Assembly (NCBI GenBank): GCA_007120055.1
Contig: SKOL01000550.1
Location: forward strand, 1 to 6,816
From: Anaerobacillus sp.
GTDB taxonomy: Bacteria > Bacillota > Bacilli > Bacillales_H > Anaerobacillaceae
Direction of reading: 5' to 3'
Length of the DNA: 6,816 nucleotides
In this document: one piece after another, positions 1 through 6,061 of the stretch
Layout: the number at the start of each line of letters is the position of its first letter
Position numbering within the stretch: the stretch's first letter is position 1
Translations under genes and position numbers: made by a program
Notes under the pieces: generated by a model
What the model was told of the DNA's origin: nothing
Seen by the model: the letters and a program-made list of their open reading frames with translations, nothing else
Databases searched by the model: none

Positions 1-1
1 G

Positions 2-1504
2 TTGGATGCTATGTCTAGATATCTCCTCGCATATGTAGGTCAAAATATTGTCGCTCGACTTCGTGAAAGAATGTTATTAAAAGTTATTCGACTACCAGTG
101 AGTTATTTTGATCGTAAAACGAGTGGGGAATCGGTCAGTCGTATCGTTAATGATACTGGAGTTGTGAAAGATTTAATCTCGCAGCACTTTCCGCAATTTA
201 TTACTGGGATCATTTCAATCATCGGTGCTGTCATCATTTTAGTCATTATGGATTGGAAAATGACGGTTTTAATGCTAACGGTCGTTCCGGTAACGATTTT
301 CATCATGCGTCCCCTCGGTAAAAAAATGCGAAAAATTTCGCATGGGTTACAAGATGAAACCGCTCAATTTTCAGGAAAAATCACACAAACGATCAGTGAA
401 GTTCGCTTAATGAAAGCGAGCAATGCGGAAAAAGCCGAAGAGCAAAAAGGAACCGAAGGAATCAGCAACCTACTAGCTTATGGGTTAAAGGAATCAAGAA
501 TTTTAGCAGTTATAGGTCCACTCATGCAATTAGTGATCATGGGGATCCTTGTGGTAATCATTGGTTATGGTGGGATCCGCGTTGCAGAAGGTACAATGAC
601 AACAGGGTCATTGGTCGCCTTTATTCTTTATTTGTTTCAAATCATTATGCCACTTACGGTATTTACGATGTTTTTTACACAATTGCAAAAAGCAAAAGGG
701 GCAACTGAACGGATGATTGAAATATTAGAGCTTGAGGATGAGCAAGGGCCAGATGGCATCGAAATGGAAATTACAAATCAACCAGTTCGCTTTGAAAATG
801 TCTTTTTTTCTTATAATGAGGAGGAACCGGTCTTACAAAATGTTTCCTTCCAGGTTCAACCAGGTACGATGGTGGCATTCGCAGGCCCTAGTGGTGGAGG
901 GAAAACGACGGTGTTTGGATTATTGGAACGTTTTTACGAGCCGAAGGAAGGGCGAATTCTAATTGGAAATACGCCGATCAATGAAATCAGCTTGGCATCG
1001 TGGCGAAGTCAAATAGGTTATGTATCACAAGATAGTCCGATGATTGCTGGGACTATTCGTGAAAATCTTACTTACGGTATCGAAACGGATATTGACGATG
1101 AGCGTTTGTGGGAAGTCGCAAAGATGGCTTATGCCGAACAATTTATTCAGCAGTTTCCGAACGGGCTTGATACAGAAGTAGGAGAGCGTGGTATTAAACT
1201 TTCAGGAGGACAAAGGCAGCGGATCGCCATTGCTCGAGCGTTTTTAAGAGATCCGAAAATTTTAATGATGGACGAGGCGACCGCAAGCTTAGATAGTCAG
1301 TCCGAAAAAATCGTTCAACAAGCATTAACACGTCTAATGGAAGGGCGGACAACCTTCGTAATTGCCCACCGCTTATCAACGATTGTCAATGCCGATAAAA
1401 TCATTTTTATCGAAAAAGGTGAAATCACCGGAGTCGGTACACATGCTGAATTAGTGAACGGACATCGGCTGTATCGTGAATTTGCTGAACAACAGTTAAC
1501 ATAA
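2..1504 (+). CDS. bmrA: BmrA-type multidrug ABC exporter (half-transporter), 5' end outside the window
   Basis: This is an ATP-driven exporter half-transporter, expected to act as a homodimer in the cytoplasmic membrane and to expel hydrophobic drugs. The visible 500 residues start inside the membrane domain; hydrophobic segments lie near residues 66-83, 86-103, 163-190 and 200-223. The nucleotide-binding domain starts near residue 263 and has Walker A GPSGGGKT (295-302), Q-loop Gln343, signature LSGGQ (400-404), Walker B ILMMD (420-424) with catalytic Glu425, and switch His456. From memory the sequence closely follows Bacillus subtilis BmrA (589 residues), including LPVSYFD, FITGIIS, LVAFILYLFQIIMP and the ending FAEQQL. 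Spacing of Lys301, Glu425 and His456 against BmrA implies about 79 missing N-terminal residues. The reading frame stays open to the left edge, so no start is assigned. The ATP site is complete. Assignment to the BmrA/LmrA family is firm; the exact drug range is not visible. Confidence 0.93.
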   Translation: MDAMSRYLLAYVGQNIVARLRERMLLKVIRLPVSYFDRKTSGESVSRIVNDTGVVKDLISQHFPQFITGIISIIGAVIILVIMDWKMTVLMLTVVPVTIFIMRPLGKKMRKISHGLQDETAQFSGKITQTISEVRLMKASNAEKAEEQKGTEGISNLLAYGLKESRILAVIGPLMQLVIMGILVVIIGYGGIRVAEGTMTTGSLVAFILYLFQIIMPLTVFTMFFTQLQKAKGATERMIEILELEDEQGPDGIEMEITNQPVRFENVFFSYNEEEPVLQNVSFQVQPGTMVAFAGPSGGGKTTVFGLLERFYEPKEGRILIGNTPINEISLASWRSQIGYVSQDSPMIAGTIRENLTYGIETDIDDERLWEVAKMAYAEQFIQQFPNGLDTEVGERGIKLSGGQRQRIAIARAFLRDPKILMMDEATASLDSQSEKIVQQALTRLMEGRTTFVIAHRLSTIVNADKIIFIEKGEITGVGTHAELVNGHRLYREFAEQQLT

Positions 1505-1521
1505 GATGCATTCACATAGGC

Positions 1522-1556
1522 GACTGAAGGAAATTAACGAGGGACAGTGAAGGAAA
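1522..1556. repeat. Imperfect short direct repeat, TGAAGGAAA twice
   Basis: TGAAGGAAA occurs at 1525-1533 and 1548-1556, 23 bases apart, each preceded by a GAC-like triplet (GAC-TGAAGGAAAT and GACAG-TGAAGGAAAAT). It lies just after the bmrA stop in non-coding DNA. It may be the remnant of an intergenic repeat or may be chance in purine-rich sequence. Confidence 0.3.
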
Positions 1557-1601
1557 ATCAAAAAAATGGTGGCTCTTCATTCTTCATTCAAATTTATAAG
1601 T

Positions 1602-1619
1602 GGCGCAAATGATTGCGCC
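1602..1619 (+). terminator. Stem-loop after bmrA, possible transcription terminator
   Basis: GGCGCAA-ATGA-TTGCGCC is a perfect 7-base-pair stem with a 4-base loop, 98 bases after the bmrA stop. The sequence after it (CTATATACTT) is only moderately T-rich, so termination would be weak or factor-assisted. It resembles the stem-loop at 5504-5525 in stem core and flanks. It could instead be a structured leader element of the operon that follows. Confidence 0.45.
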
Positions 1620-1635
1620 CTATATACTTCTACCG

Positions 1636-1705
1636 TGTGAAACGTCATTGTGAAACAAGAAAATTCGAGTGGATTTGAGTTAATTCGGGGAGTGACAGGC
1701 ACTCA
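1636..1705 (+). repeat. Composite intergenic repeat, copy 1 (long form)
   Basis: The unit is TGTGAAAC, five variable bases, TGTGAAACAAGAAAATTCG, a 20-base segment found only in this copy, then GGGAGTGACAGGCACTCA. The two TGTGAAAC boxes start 13 bases apart (1636 and 1649). The 20-base segment (1668-1687) is bounded by AATTCG at 1662-1667 and 1682-1687. The end folds as a hairpin, GAGTG-ACAGG-CACTC (1690-1704). The same unit recurs at 6012-6061 in the same orientation. The element ends 15 bases before the hybrid kinase ATG and would form part of its 5' leader if transcription starts upstream. From memory, GTGACAGGCAC-type palindromes are abundant in Bacillaceae, so a REP-like element is the likeliest class. 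Confidence 0.85.
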
Positions 1706-1708
1706 CAA

Positions 1709-1716
1709 AAAGGAGG
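1709..1716 (+). promoter_or_regulatory. Ribosome binding site of the hybrid kinase gene
   Basis: AAAGGAGG is a near-perfect Shine-Dalgarno match, four bases before ATG 1721. The spacing is shorter than the usual 6-9, but no other start nearby is better, and the encoded N-terminus (basic, then hydrophobic) suits a membrane kinase. It follows directly on the repeat hairpin at 1690-1704. Confidence 0.85.
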
Positions 1717-1720
1717 CACT

Positions 1721-4165
1721 ATGTTTCGAAATTTAAAGTTAGCGAATCGTATTAATATATTAACCATTTTAGTACTAACGATCGCTATTATCGTAGCCGT
1801 TTTTATTGTCGGCAATATTATTTATAATACTAGTATAGAAAATGCAGAAAAATATGCGAAGAGAGATGCGCTAGTGCACGCAGAAAACATCTCACATAAG
1901 ATCGGTCACTCTAGTCAATCGTTCAATGATTTAAATGAATATATTTTAAGTTTACGAGAAATGAATGCGATTACGAGAGAAAGTGTCATCGAGCTGTATC
2001 AAACATTTTTAGAAAATCACACCGAAGTTTTGAATGTTTACAGTGTTTGGGAAGCCGATGCTTTTGATGGCCAAGATTTCGCTTATAAAAACGAAACATT
2101 TCACGATCATACAGGGAGATTTATTCCTTGGTGGTCACGAAATAATGATGAGATAAGTTATGAGCAAATTTTAGATTACAACGACCGTGATGCTGAATGG
2201 TACTTTTTACCGAAAGAAACGAAACAGCCGATAATGTTTGATCCGTATATATATCCGATTTCTGGTGAAGAAGTGTTGATTACCTCCTTTATTACACCAA
2301 TTTTAGATGAAAAAGGTGATTTTCTAGGCGTTTTTGGCTTCGATTATTCTATGGAATTTTTTCAAAATATGATTGTAGAAAATCGGCCTGTGTCTGGTTC
2401 TAGTAATCTACTAACAAGTGATGGTTCCTATATTGTCCACGGAAGCGATAGCGAGCAAGTAGGTCAATTTTTTAAAAAAAGTGAACTTTTATTCTCTGAT
2501 CCTAATGAATTACAAGAAATATTATTTTATGACCATTCGTTATATATGGACGCAGAGGTATTAAGAGTTTTTCAACCTATTACGGTAGAAGGCTTCGATA
2601 ATTACTGGTTTTATGAAAGTAATGTGAAAAAAGAGTATATTTTACAAAGTTTTTACTATGTTATTTATTGGATTGTAGCGATTGCCACAGTAACACTAAT
2701 TATTCTGATCATCGTTATTTCACTTGGTATAAAAAATTCATTAAAACCGCTCTCACAAATGACGAACTTAATTGAAAAAATATCAAAAGGCGACTTTAAT
2801 GTTAGTATTCCAAAGGATAAGTTTCATAGTGATGAAATTGGTAAGTTAGCATTAGCCTCCAATGTGATGGCTGAAAACTTACGTGATATGATGGATAATT
2901 TAGAGGCGCAAAATGAAGAAATCATTGCGCAAAACATAGAGATTACCGAGCAACAAGAAAAACAAGAAGTTTTATTAAAAGAGTTAAACGAAGCAAAGCA
3001 AAAAGCAGAAGCGGCAAATCAAGCAAAAACGGATTTCCTTGCTACAATGAGTCATGAAATTCGCACGCCTCTAAATGGGATTATTGGAATGACCGAGTTA
3101 CTAGAAGAAACAAGCTTAAACGAAGAGCAAAAGAAATATGTTTCAACCTTTAAAAAAGCAGGGAATAATCTATTAATTTTAATTAATGATATTCTTGATT
3201 TTTCAAAAGTAGAATCTGGTTATTTGGAATTAGAGAATATTGATTTTTCAGTGGAAGATACCGTTGAAAGAACAACTGAACTTCTAGCTTTAAGAGCACA
3301 TAGTAAAAACTTAGAACTGATTACTCATATAAGTCCTGATGTGCCGAAATATTTAAAAGGTGATCCAGATCGTTTAAGGCAAGTTTTAATTAACCTTATC
3401 GGAAATGCGATAAAGTTCACGGAACAAGGGGAAATCATTGTTCGTGTCGAGCGAGCGTCACAAACGGATCAACGCTTATTATTTTCGATTATTGATACAG
3501 GTGTTGGTATTCCGAAAGTGAAGCAGGAGAAAATATTTGAGAAATTTACTCAAGTCGATTCGTCGACGACAAGAAAGTACGGTGGAACTGGACTCGGACT
3601 GGCCATATCAAAAAAAATTGTTGATGCGATGGGTGGAGAGATTGGTGTGGAAAGTGAAGAAGGGAATGGAAGTACTTTTTATTTCTATGTGCCACTTCAT
3701 GAAGGAAGCGCGACTAATGATCCGTCTTTATCACTGAGACGAACAGAAGGAGCTGAAGCAGCACCAAAGTTTCCAGGTGGAACATCTCAAGCTTCATTAA
3801 AAATTTTACTCGTTGAAGATAATGAAGATAACCAATTATTGTTTAAATCGTTCTTAAAAAAGACAAACCATCAAGTAATATTAGCTGAAAATGGTCAAGG
3901 AGCCGTTAATATATATAAAAATGAAGATTTTGACCTCGTGCTTATGGATATTCAAATGCCGATTTTAGATGGGTATGAGGCCACGAAAACAATTCGTCAG
4001 TGGGAAGAGGAAATGCAACGTGAAAGCACGCCAATTATCGCTTTAACAGCCCACGCTTTTGAAGGGGATCGTGAAAAATGCCTAAAGGCTGGTTGTGATG
4101 ATTATTTATCAAAACCAATAAAAAAACAAACGTTACTAGATTTTATCACTAAGTACAGCTCTTAA
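1721..4165 (+). CDS. Membrane hybrid histidine kinase with extracellular Cache sensor and C-terminal receiver
   Basis: This 814-residue sensor probably autophosphorylates on a ligand signal and passes phosphate to its own receiver. Order of parts: membrane helix (about 12-33); extracellular double-Cache-like sensor (about 36-305) with GRFIPWW at 132-138, WY at 160-161, DPY at 174-176 and GFD ending at Asp208; second helix (about 312-335); HAMP (about 340-390); coiled coil (about 388-435); HisKA with phospho-acceptor His445 in MSHEIRTP; HATPase with N-box Asn558 and Asn562, G1 box DTGVGIP (592-598) and G2 box GGTGLGLAI (621-629); a flexible linker (about 668-692); and a receiver with Asp700, phospho-acceptor Asp743 (MDIQMP), Thr776 and Lys798. 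All catalytic positions are intact. An HPt gene starts 19 bases downstream and a REC-GGDEF gene follows, which points to a multistep phosphorelay. The Cache fold and ligand are inferred from sequence pattern only; kinase and receiver calls are firm. Confidence 0.96.
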   Translation: MFRNLKLANRINILTILVLTIAIIVAVFIVGNIIYNTSIENAEKYAKRDALVHAENISHKIGHSSQSFNDLNEYILSLREMNAITRESVIELYQTFLENHTEVLNVYSVWEADAFDGQDFAYKNETFHDHTGRFIPWWSRNNDEISYEQILDYNDRDAEWYFLPKETKQPIMFDPYIYPISGEEVLITSFITPILDEKGDFLGVFGFDYSMEFFQNMIVENRPVSGSSNLLTSDGSYIVHGSDSEQVGQFFKKSELLFSDPNELQEILFYDHSLYMDAEVLRVFQPITVEGFDNYWFYESNVKKEYILQSFYYVIYWIVAIATVTLIILIIVISLGIKNSLKPLSQMTNLIEKISKGDFNVSIPKDKFHSDEIGKLALASNVMAENLRDMMDNLEAQNEEIIAQNIEITEQQEKQEVLLKELNEAKQKAEAANQAKTDFLATMSHEIRTPLNGIIGMTELLEETSLNEEQKKYVSTFKKAGNNLLILINDILDFSKVESGYLELENIDFSVEDTVERTTELLALRAHSKNLELITHISPDVPKYLKGDPDRLRQVLINLIGNAIKFTEQGEIIVRVERASQTDQRLLFSIIDTGVGIPKVKQEKIFEKFTQVDSSTTRKYGGTGLGLAISKKIVDAMGGEIGVESEEGNGSTFYFYVPLHEGSATNDPSLSLRRTEGAEAAPKFPGGTSQASLKILLVEDNEDNQLLFKSFLKKTNHQVILAENGQGAVNIYKNEDFDLVLMDIQMPILDGYEATKTIRQWEEEMQRESTPIIALTAHAFEGDREKCLKAGCDDYLSKPIKKQTLLDFITKYSS

Positions 4166-4170
4166 TGGGT

Positions 4171-4177
4171 AGGGGGG
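4171..4177 (+). promoter_or_regulatory. Ribosome binding site of the HPt gene
   Basis: AGGGGGG lies seven bases before ATG 4185 within the 19-base gap after the kinase stop. It supports the chosen start and independent initiation inside one transcript. Confidence 0.75.
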
Positions 4178-4184
4178 AATATCA

Positions 4185-4502
4185 ATGTCCAACAATGATG
4201 GGGAAAATAAGGTTTACGTCTATATTGATGAAGATTTAGTAGACTTAATTCCGGGTTATATGGCCAATCGAAAGAAAGATATCGAGACAATTTTAAAAGC
4301 TTTAACGAAGGGCGACTTTGAACAAATTCAGCTCATTGGCCATAGTATGAAAGGGAACGGAAGTGGTTATGGATTTGATCAAATTTCAGAGATTGGTTAT
4401 GTCATAGAAATGGCTGCGAAAAATAAAGATAAAGTAGCAATTGAACAACAATTACGAGCCTTAGAGGACTATTTAAATAAGGTAGTGGTTATTTATGAAT
4501 AA
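4185..4502 (+). CDS. Free-standing HPt histidine phosphotransfer protein
   Basis: This 105-residue soluble protein probably shuttles phosphate between the receiver of the upstream hybrid kinase and that of the downstream diguanylate cyclase. The HPt signature is IGHSMKGNGSGYGF, residues 51-64, with phospho-acceptor His53, Lys56 and Gly57. Before it, residues 17-50 are predicted helical (YMANRKKDIETILKAL region), and residues 66-102 form the rest of the helical bundle. Length and order match a single-domain HPt protein, and no kinase catalytic domain is present. The gene follows the kinase after 19 bases and its end overlaps the next gene by 8 bases, so all three are very likely co-transcribed. 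Single-domain HPt proteins are uncommon in Bacillota relative to Proteobacteria (general knowledge). The call is firm on signature and context; its phosphorylation partners are inferred from gene order. Confidence 0.93.
   Translation: MSNNDGENKVYVYIDEDLVDLIPGYMANRKKDIETILKALTKGDFEQIQLIGHSMKGNGSGYGFDQISEIGYVIEMAAKNKDKVAIEQQLRALEDYLNKVVVIYE
4479..4485 (+). promoter_or_regulatory. Weak ribosome binding site of the diguanylate cyclase gene, inside the HPt gene
   Basis: AAGGTAG lies nine bases before ATG 4495, within the HPt coding region. The match is imperfect. Because ATG 4495 precedes the HPt stop (4500-4502), ribosomes finishing the HPt gene are well placed to reinitiate, so translational coupling is likely. 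Confidence 0.5.
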
Positions 4503-5445
4503 AGATAAAAATGAACAACAAAAAATTCGACCTCATATTATAACGGACGAAATCAACGGCTCATCTCTACTCATTATTGATGACGACGATGATTTAAGAA
4601 ATTTGGTTGTAAGGAAATTTATGAAAAAGGGTTTTAACGTCGACGATGCCCATGATGTGAGTGTTGCAAAGCAAAAGTTATTAAATAATAAATACGATTT
4701 AATTATTTTAGATTTAATGATGATCCCAGAATCTGGCTATGTATTGTTTCAGTTTTTAATAGATAACCCGCAACTAAAATGGATATCATTAATCGTTTTA
4801 TCAGGAAGTTCAGATGTTAATGATAAAATTAAATGTTTGGAGTTAGGAGCTGACGATTACGTAACAAAGCCGTTCCAATTTGAAGAAGTGAACGCAAGGG
4901 TTTGCCGTATTTTAACAAGAGCAAAGGAGTTTGAGCAATTAGCATTTTATGACCCACTAACTGGAGTTTTTAACCGAAGATATTTAGAAAATCAAATGAT
5001 GATCGAAATCCAAAGATTAGAAAGAATTCCTGCAAACATGTGTATCGCAGTTTTTGATATCGATCGGTTTAAATTAGTTAATGACCGCTTCGGTCATTCT
5101 GTTGGCGATATAATTTTACAAGGCCTAACTGCTGCGGTAAAAAAACAACTACGACAATCGGATTTGCTCGCTCGCTATGGTGGGGAAGAATTTATCATTT
5201 TCATGCCAAATACAAATGAAGAAGATGCGACGTTAATATTAGAACGGATTTTAAAAGAGATACGTCAATTACCGTTAGCAAAAGTAGGAAACGAAAATAT
5301 TACGATTACCTTCTCTGCTGGGGTAGCTCAGTATGAAGCGGACATGACGATCAAAGAATGGGTAGACCGCACCGACCAATTACTGTATCTTGCAAAAGAT
5401 AAAGGACGAAATCGAGTGATTAATTGGACAGCCTCGAAGTTGTAA
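4495..5445 (+). CDS. REC-GGDEF response regulator, diguanylate cyclase
   Basis: This 316-residue cytoplasmic protein is predicted to make c-di-GMP from two GTP when its receiver is phosphorylated. The receiver (about 24-140) has the acidic cluster Asp29-Asp33, phospho-acceptor Asp73, Ser103 and Lys125. In the loop after Asp73 the usual proline at +4 is Ile, and proline is at +5. The GGDEF domain (about 150-312) has DPLTGVFNRR at its start, Asp188, Asn196 and Asp205 at the positions equivalent to metal and guanine contacts of PleD, active site GGEEF at 229-233, and an inhibitory site RQSD (220-223) exactly five residues upstream of it. It should therefore be active and feedback-inhibited. There is no EAL domain and no membrane segment. 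The gene overlaps the HPt gene by 8 bases, which marks it as the likely end of the phosphorelay. The domain calls are firm; activation through HPt is inferred. Confidence 0.95.
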   Translation: MNKDKNEQQKIRPHIITDEINGSSLLIIDDDDDLRNLVVRKFMKKGFNVDDAHDVSVAKQKLLNNKYDLIILDLMMIPESGYVLFQFLIDNPQLKWISLIVLSGSSDVNDKIKCLELGADDYVTKPFQFEEVNARVCRILTRAKEFEQLAFYDPLTGVFNRRYLENQMMIEIQRLERIPANMCIAVFDIDRFKLVNDRFGHSVGDIILQGLTAAVKKQLRQSDLLARYGGEEFIIFMPNTNEEDATLILERILKEIRQLPLAKVGNENITITFSAGVAQYEADMTIKEWVDRTDQLLYLAKDKGRNRVINWTASKL

Positions 5446-5503
5446 TAATCTATTGTAAAAATAGGGAAAATCCAAGTGTTTGAATTTATATAATATCTAA
5501 GAT

Positions 5504-5534
5504 GGGGCGCGATTTATTGCGTCCTTTACTTTTT
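5504..5534 (+). terminator. Rho-independent terminator of the relay operon
   Basis: A 9-base-pair stem (5504-5512 with 5517-5525, including three G-T pairs) around the loop TTTA is followed by TTACTTTTT. It lies 59 bases after the diguanylate cyclase stop, so the three-gene operon probably ends here and the small membrane gene at 5653 is transcribed separately or by read-through. Confidence 0.8.
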
Positions 5535-5636
5535 AGACAAAGTATTCTTGAAATCAATTCAGACTCTAGTCCAGAAAAATAAAGGGTTTATAAAGTACAT
5601 AGCCAATACATATATAGCTAGTATTTTAAGAAAACA

Positions 5637-5645
5637 TAAGGAGAG
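5637..5645 (+). promoter_or_regulatory. Ribosome binding site deciding the start of the small membrane protein
   Basis: TAAGGAGAG lies seven bases before ATG 5653. The frame is open further upstream to a TTG at 5548, but that start has no ribosome binding site and the extra residues look like translated leader. This site favours 5653. Confidence 0.85.
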
Positions 5646-5652
5646 AACTATA

Positions 5653-5949
5653 ATGAAAAATGATAATACATTAAATAAAGCTTTCCACCCCCTGAAAGAT
5701 TGGCGAAAGAGAAAACCGAGATTTATTATATGTGACCTATTATTTTCAATGATTACCGTGATTTTAGTTGTCGTATCCTTTTTAATAGATCAAAAAAGCC
5801 TTCTATCCGTTGCTTTAGTGTTTCTAGGATTGACGTTTATTAACCGCGGTTTGGAATATTCCGAACATGGACATAAAACATATTACAAAATCAACTTTTT
5901 TACGGCATGGTTTTTAATCATCATAGGAATCCTATCCTATTGGTTTTGA
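5653..5949 (+). CDS. Small three-helix membrane protein, function unknown
   Basis: I do not recognise this 98-residue protein. It has a polar, basic N-terminus (residues 1-23, with a WRKRKPR cluster at 17-23) and three hydrophobic segments near 24-44, 49-64 and 80-97, ending in the last helix with almost no tail. Between helices two and three is a polar stretch with NRGLEYSEHGHK (64-75). The basic N-terminus suggests a cytoplasmic N-terminus by the positive-inside rule. The size and the pattern of a GL-type turn followed by a charged loop and a last helix recall small uncharacterised Bacillus membrane families such as DUF3953, but this is a weak resemblance. It follows the relay operon after 207 bases that include a terminator, so linkage to the relay is unproven. 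No catalytic motif is visible. Confidence 0.8.
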   Translation: MKNDNTLNKAFHPLKDWRKRKPRFIICDLLFSMITVILVVVSFLIDQKSLLSVALVFLGLTFINRGLEYSEHGHKTYYKINFFTAWFLIIIGILSYWF

Positions 5950-5961
5950 GGAGTATAGGAG

Positions 5962-5996
5962 AAGTTTGTAAATTGATGTATCAACTTTTAAAACTT
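5962..5996 (+). terminator. AT-rich hairpin after the small membrane gene, possible weak terminator
   Basis: AAGTTT (5962-5967) pairs with AAACTT (5991-5996), and TTGAT (5973-5977) pairs with ATCAA (5980-5984), with extra A-T pairs between them and small bulges. It lies 12 bases after the stop and is followed by TCATATTTT. The stem is poor in GC and the T-run is broken, so termination would be inefficient. It might instead overlap promoter elements for the next gene. Confidence 0.35.
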
Positions 5997-6011
5997 TCAT
6001 ATTTTAATGGT

Positions 6012-6061
6012 TGTGAAACATTTTTGTGAAACAAGAAAATTCGGGGAGTGACAGGCACTCA
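6012..6061 (+). repeat. Composite intergenic repeat, copy 2 (short form), abutting a start codon
   Basis: This copy has TGTGAAAC at 6012-6019 and again at 6025-6032 (13-base spacing, as in copy 1), then AAGAAAATTCG joined directly to GGGAGTGACAGGCACTCA. The 20-base segment of copy 1 is missing, with the junction at AATTCG. The terminal hairpin GAGTG-ACAGG-CACTC spans 6046-6060, and the last shared base is the A of ATG 6061. Apart from the five-base spacer (GTCAT in copy 1, ATTTT here) and the 20-base indel, the two copies match exactly. Confidence 0.85.
6043..6050 (+). promoter_or_regulatory. Ribosome binding site of the YcxB-like gene, inside the repeat
   Basis: GGGGAGTG is the only Shine-Dalgarno-like sequence upstream of ATG 6061. 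The GGAG core ends 12 bases before the start, which is long, and GAGTG (6046-6050) is one arm of the hairpin that ends at 6060. Initiation is probably weak, and could depend on whether the hairpin is open. Confidence 0.5.

Noticed and set aside
1194..1515. Minus-strand open frames within the end of bmrA, and similar frames at 103-306.
   Set aside because: They lie fully or almost fully antisense to a well-conserved ABC transporter, lack ribosome binding sites and encode no recognisable domain.
1623..1628. TATACT as the -10 box of a promoter for the relay operon.
   Set aside because: No acceptable -35 hexamer lies 16-18 bases upstream, where the stem-loop at 1602-1619 is found. No promoter in the window reached a level worth annotating.
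1636..1659. TTGTGAAAC boxes as Rex-type redox regulator sites.
   Set aside because: Rex operators are inverted repeats of TTGTGAA and TTCACAA. Here, and at 6012-6035, the boxes are direct repeats with no TTCACAA partner.
1636..1720. A c-di-GMP riboswitch in the leader of the relay operon, suggested by the c-di-GMP output.
   Set aside because: The conserved GEMM core is not seen; the sequence is explained by the repeat, which also stands before an unrelated gene.
5548..5652. Extension of the small membrane gene to a TTG start at 5548, adding 35 residues.
   Set aside because: No ribosome binding site precedes 5548. ATG 5653 has TAAGGAGAG at proper spacing, and the added residues overlap leader sequence just after a terminator.
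5976..6029. A 17-codon open frame (ATG at 5976, stop at 6027) after AGGAG at 5957-5961.
   Set aside because: The Shine-Dalgarno-like sequence is 14 bases away, the frame runs through the AT-rich hairpin and repeat, and the peptide shows no recognisable feature.
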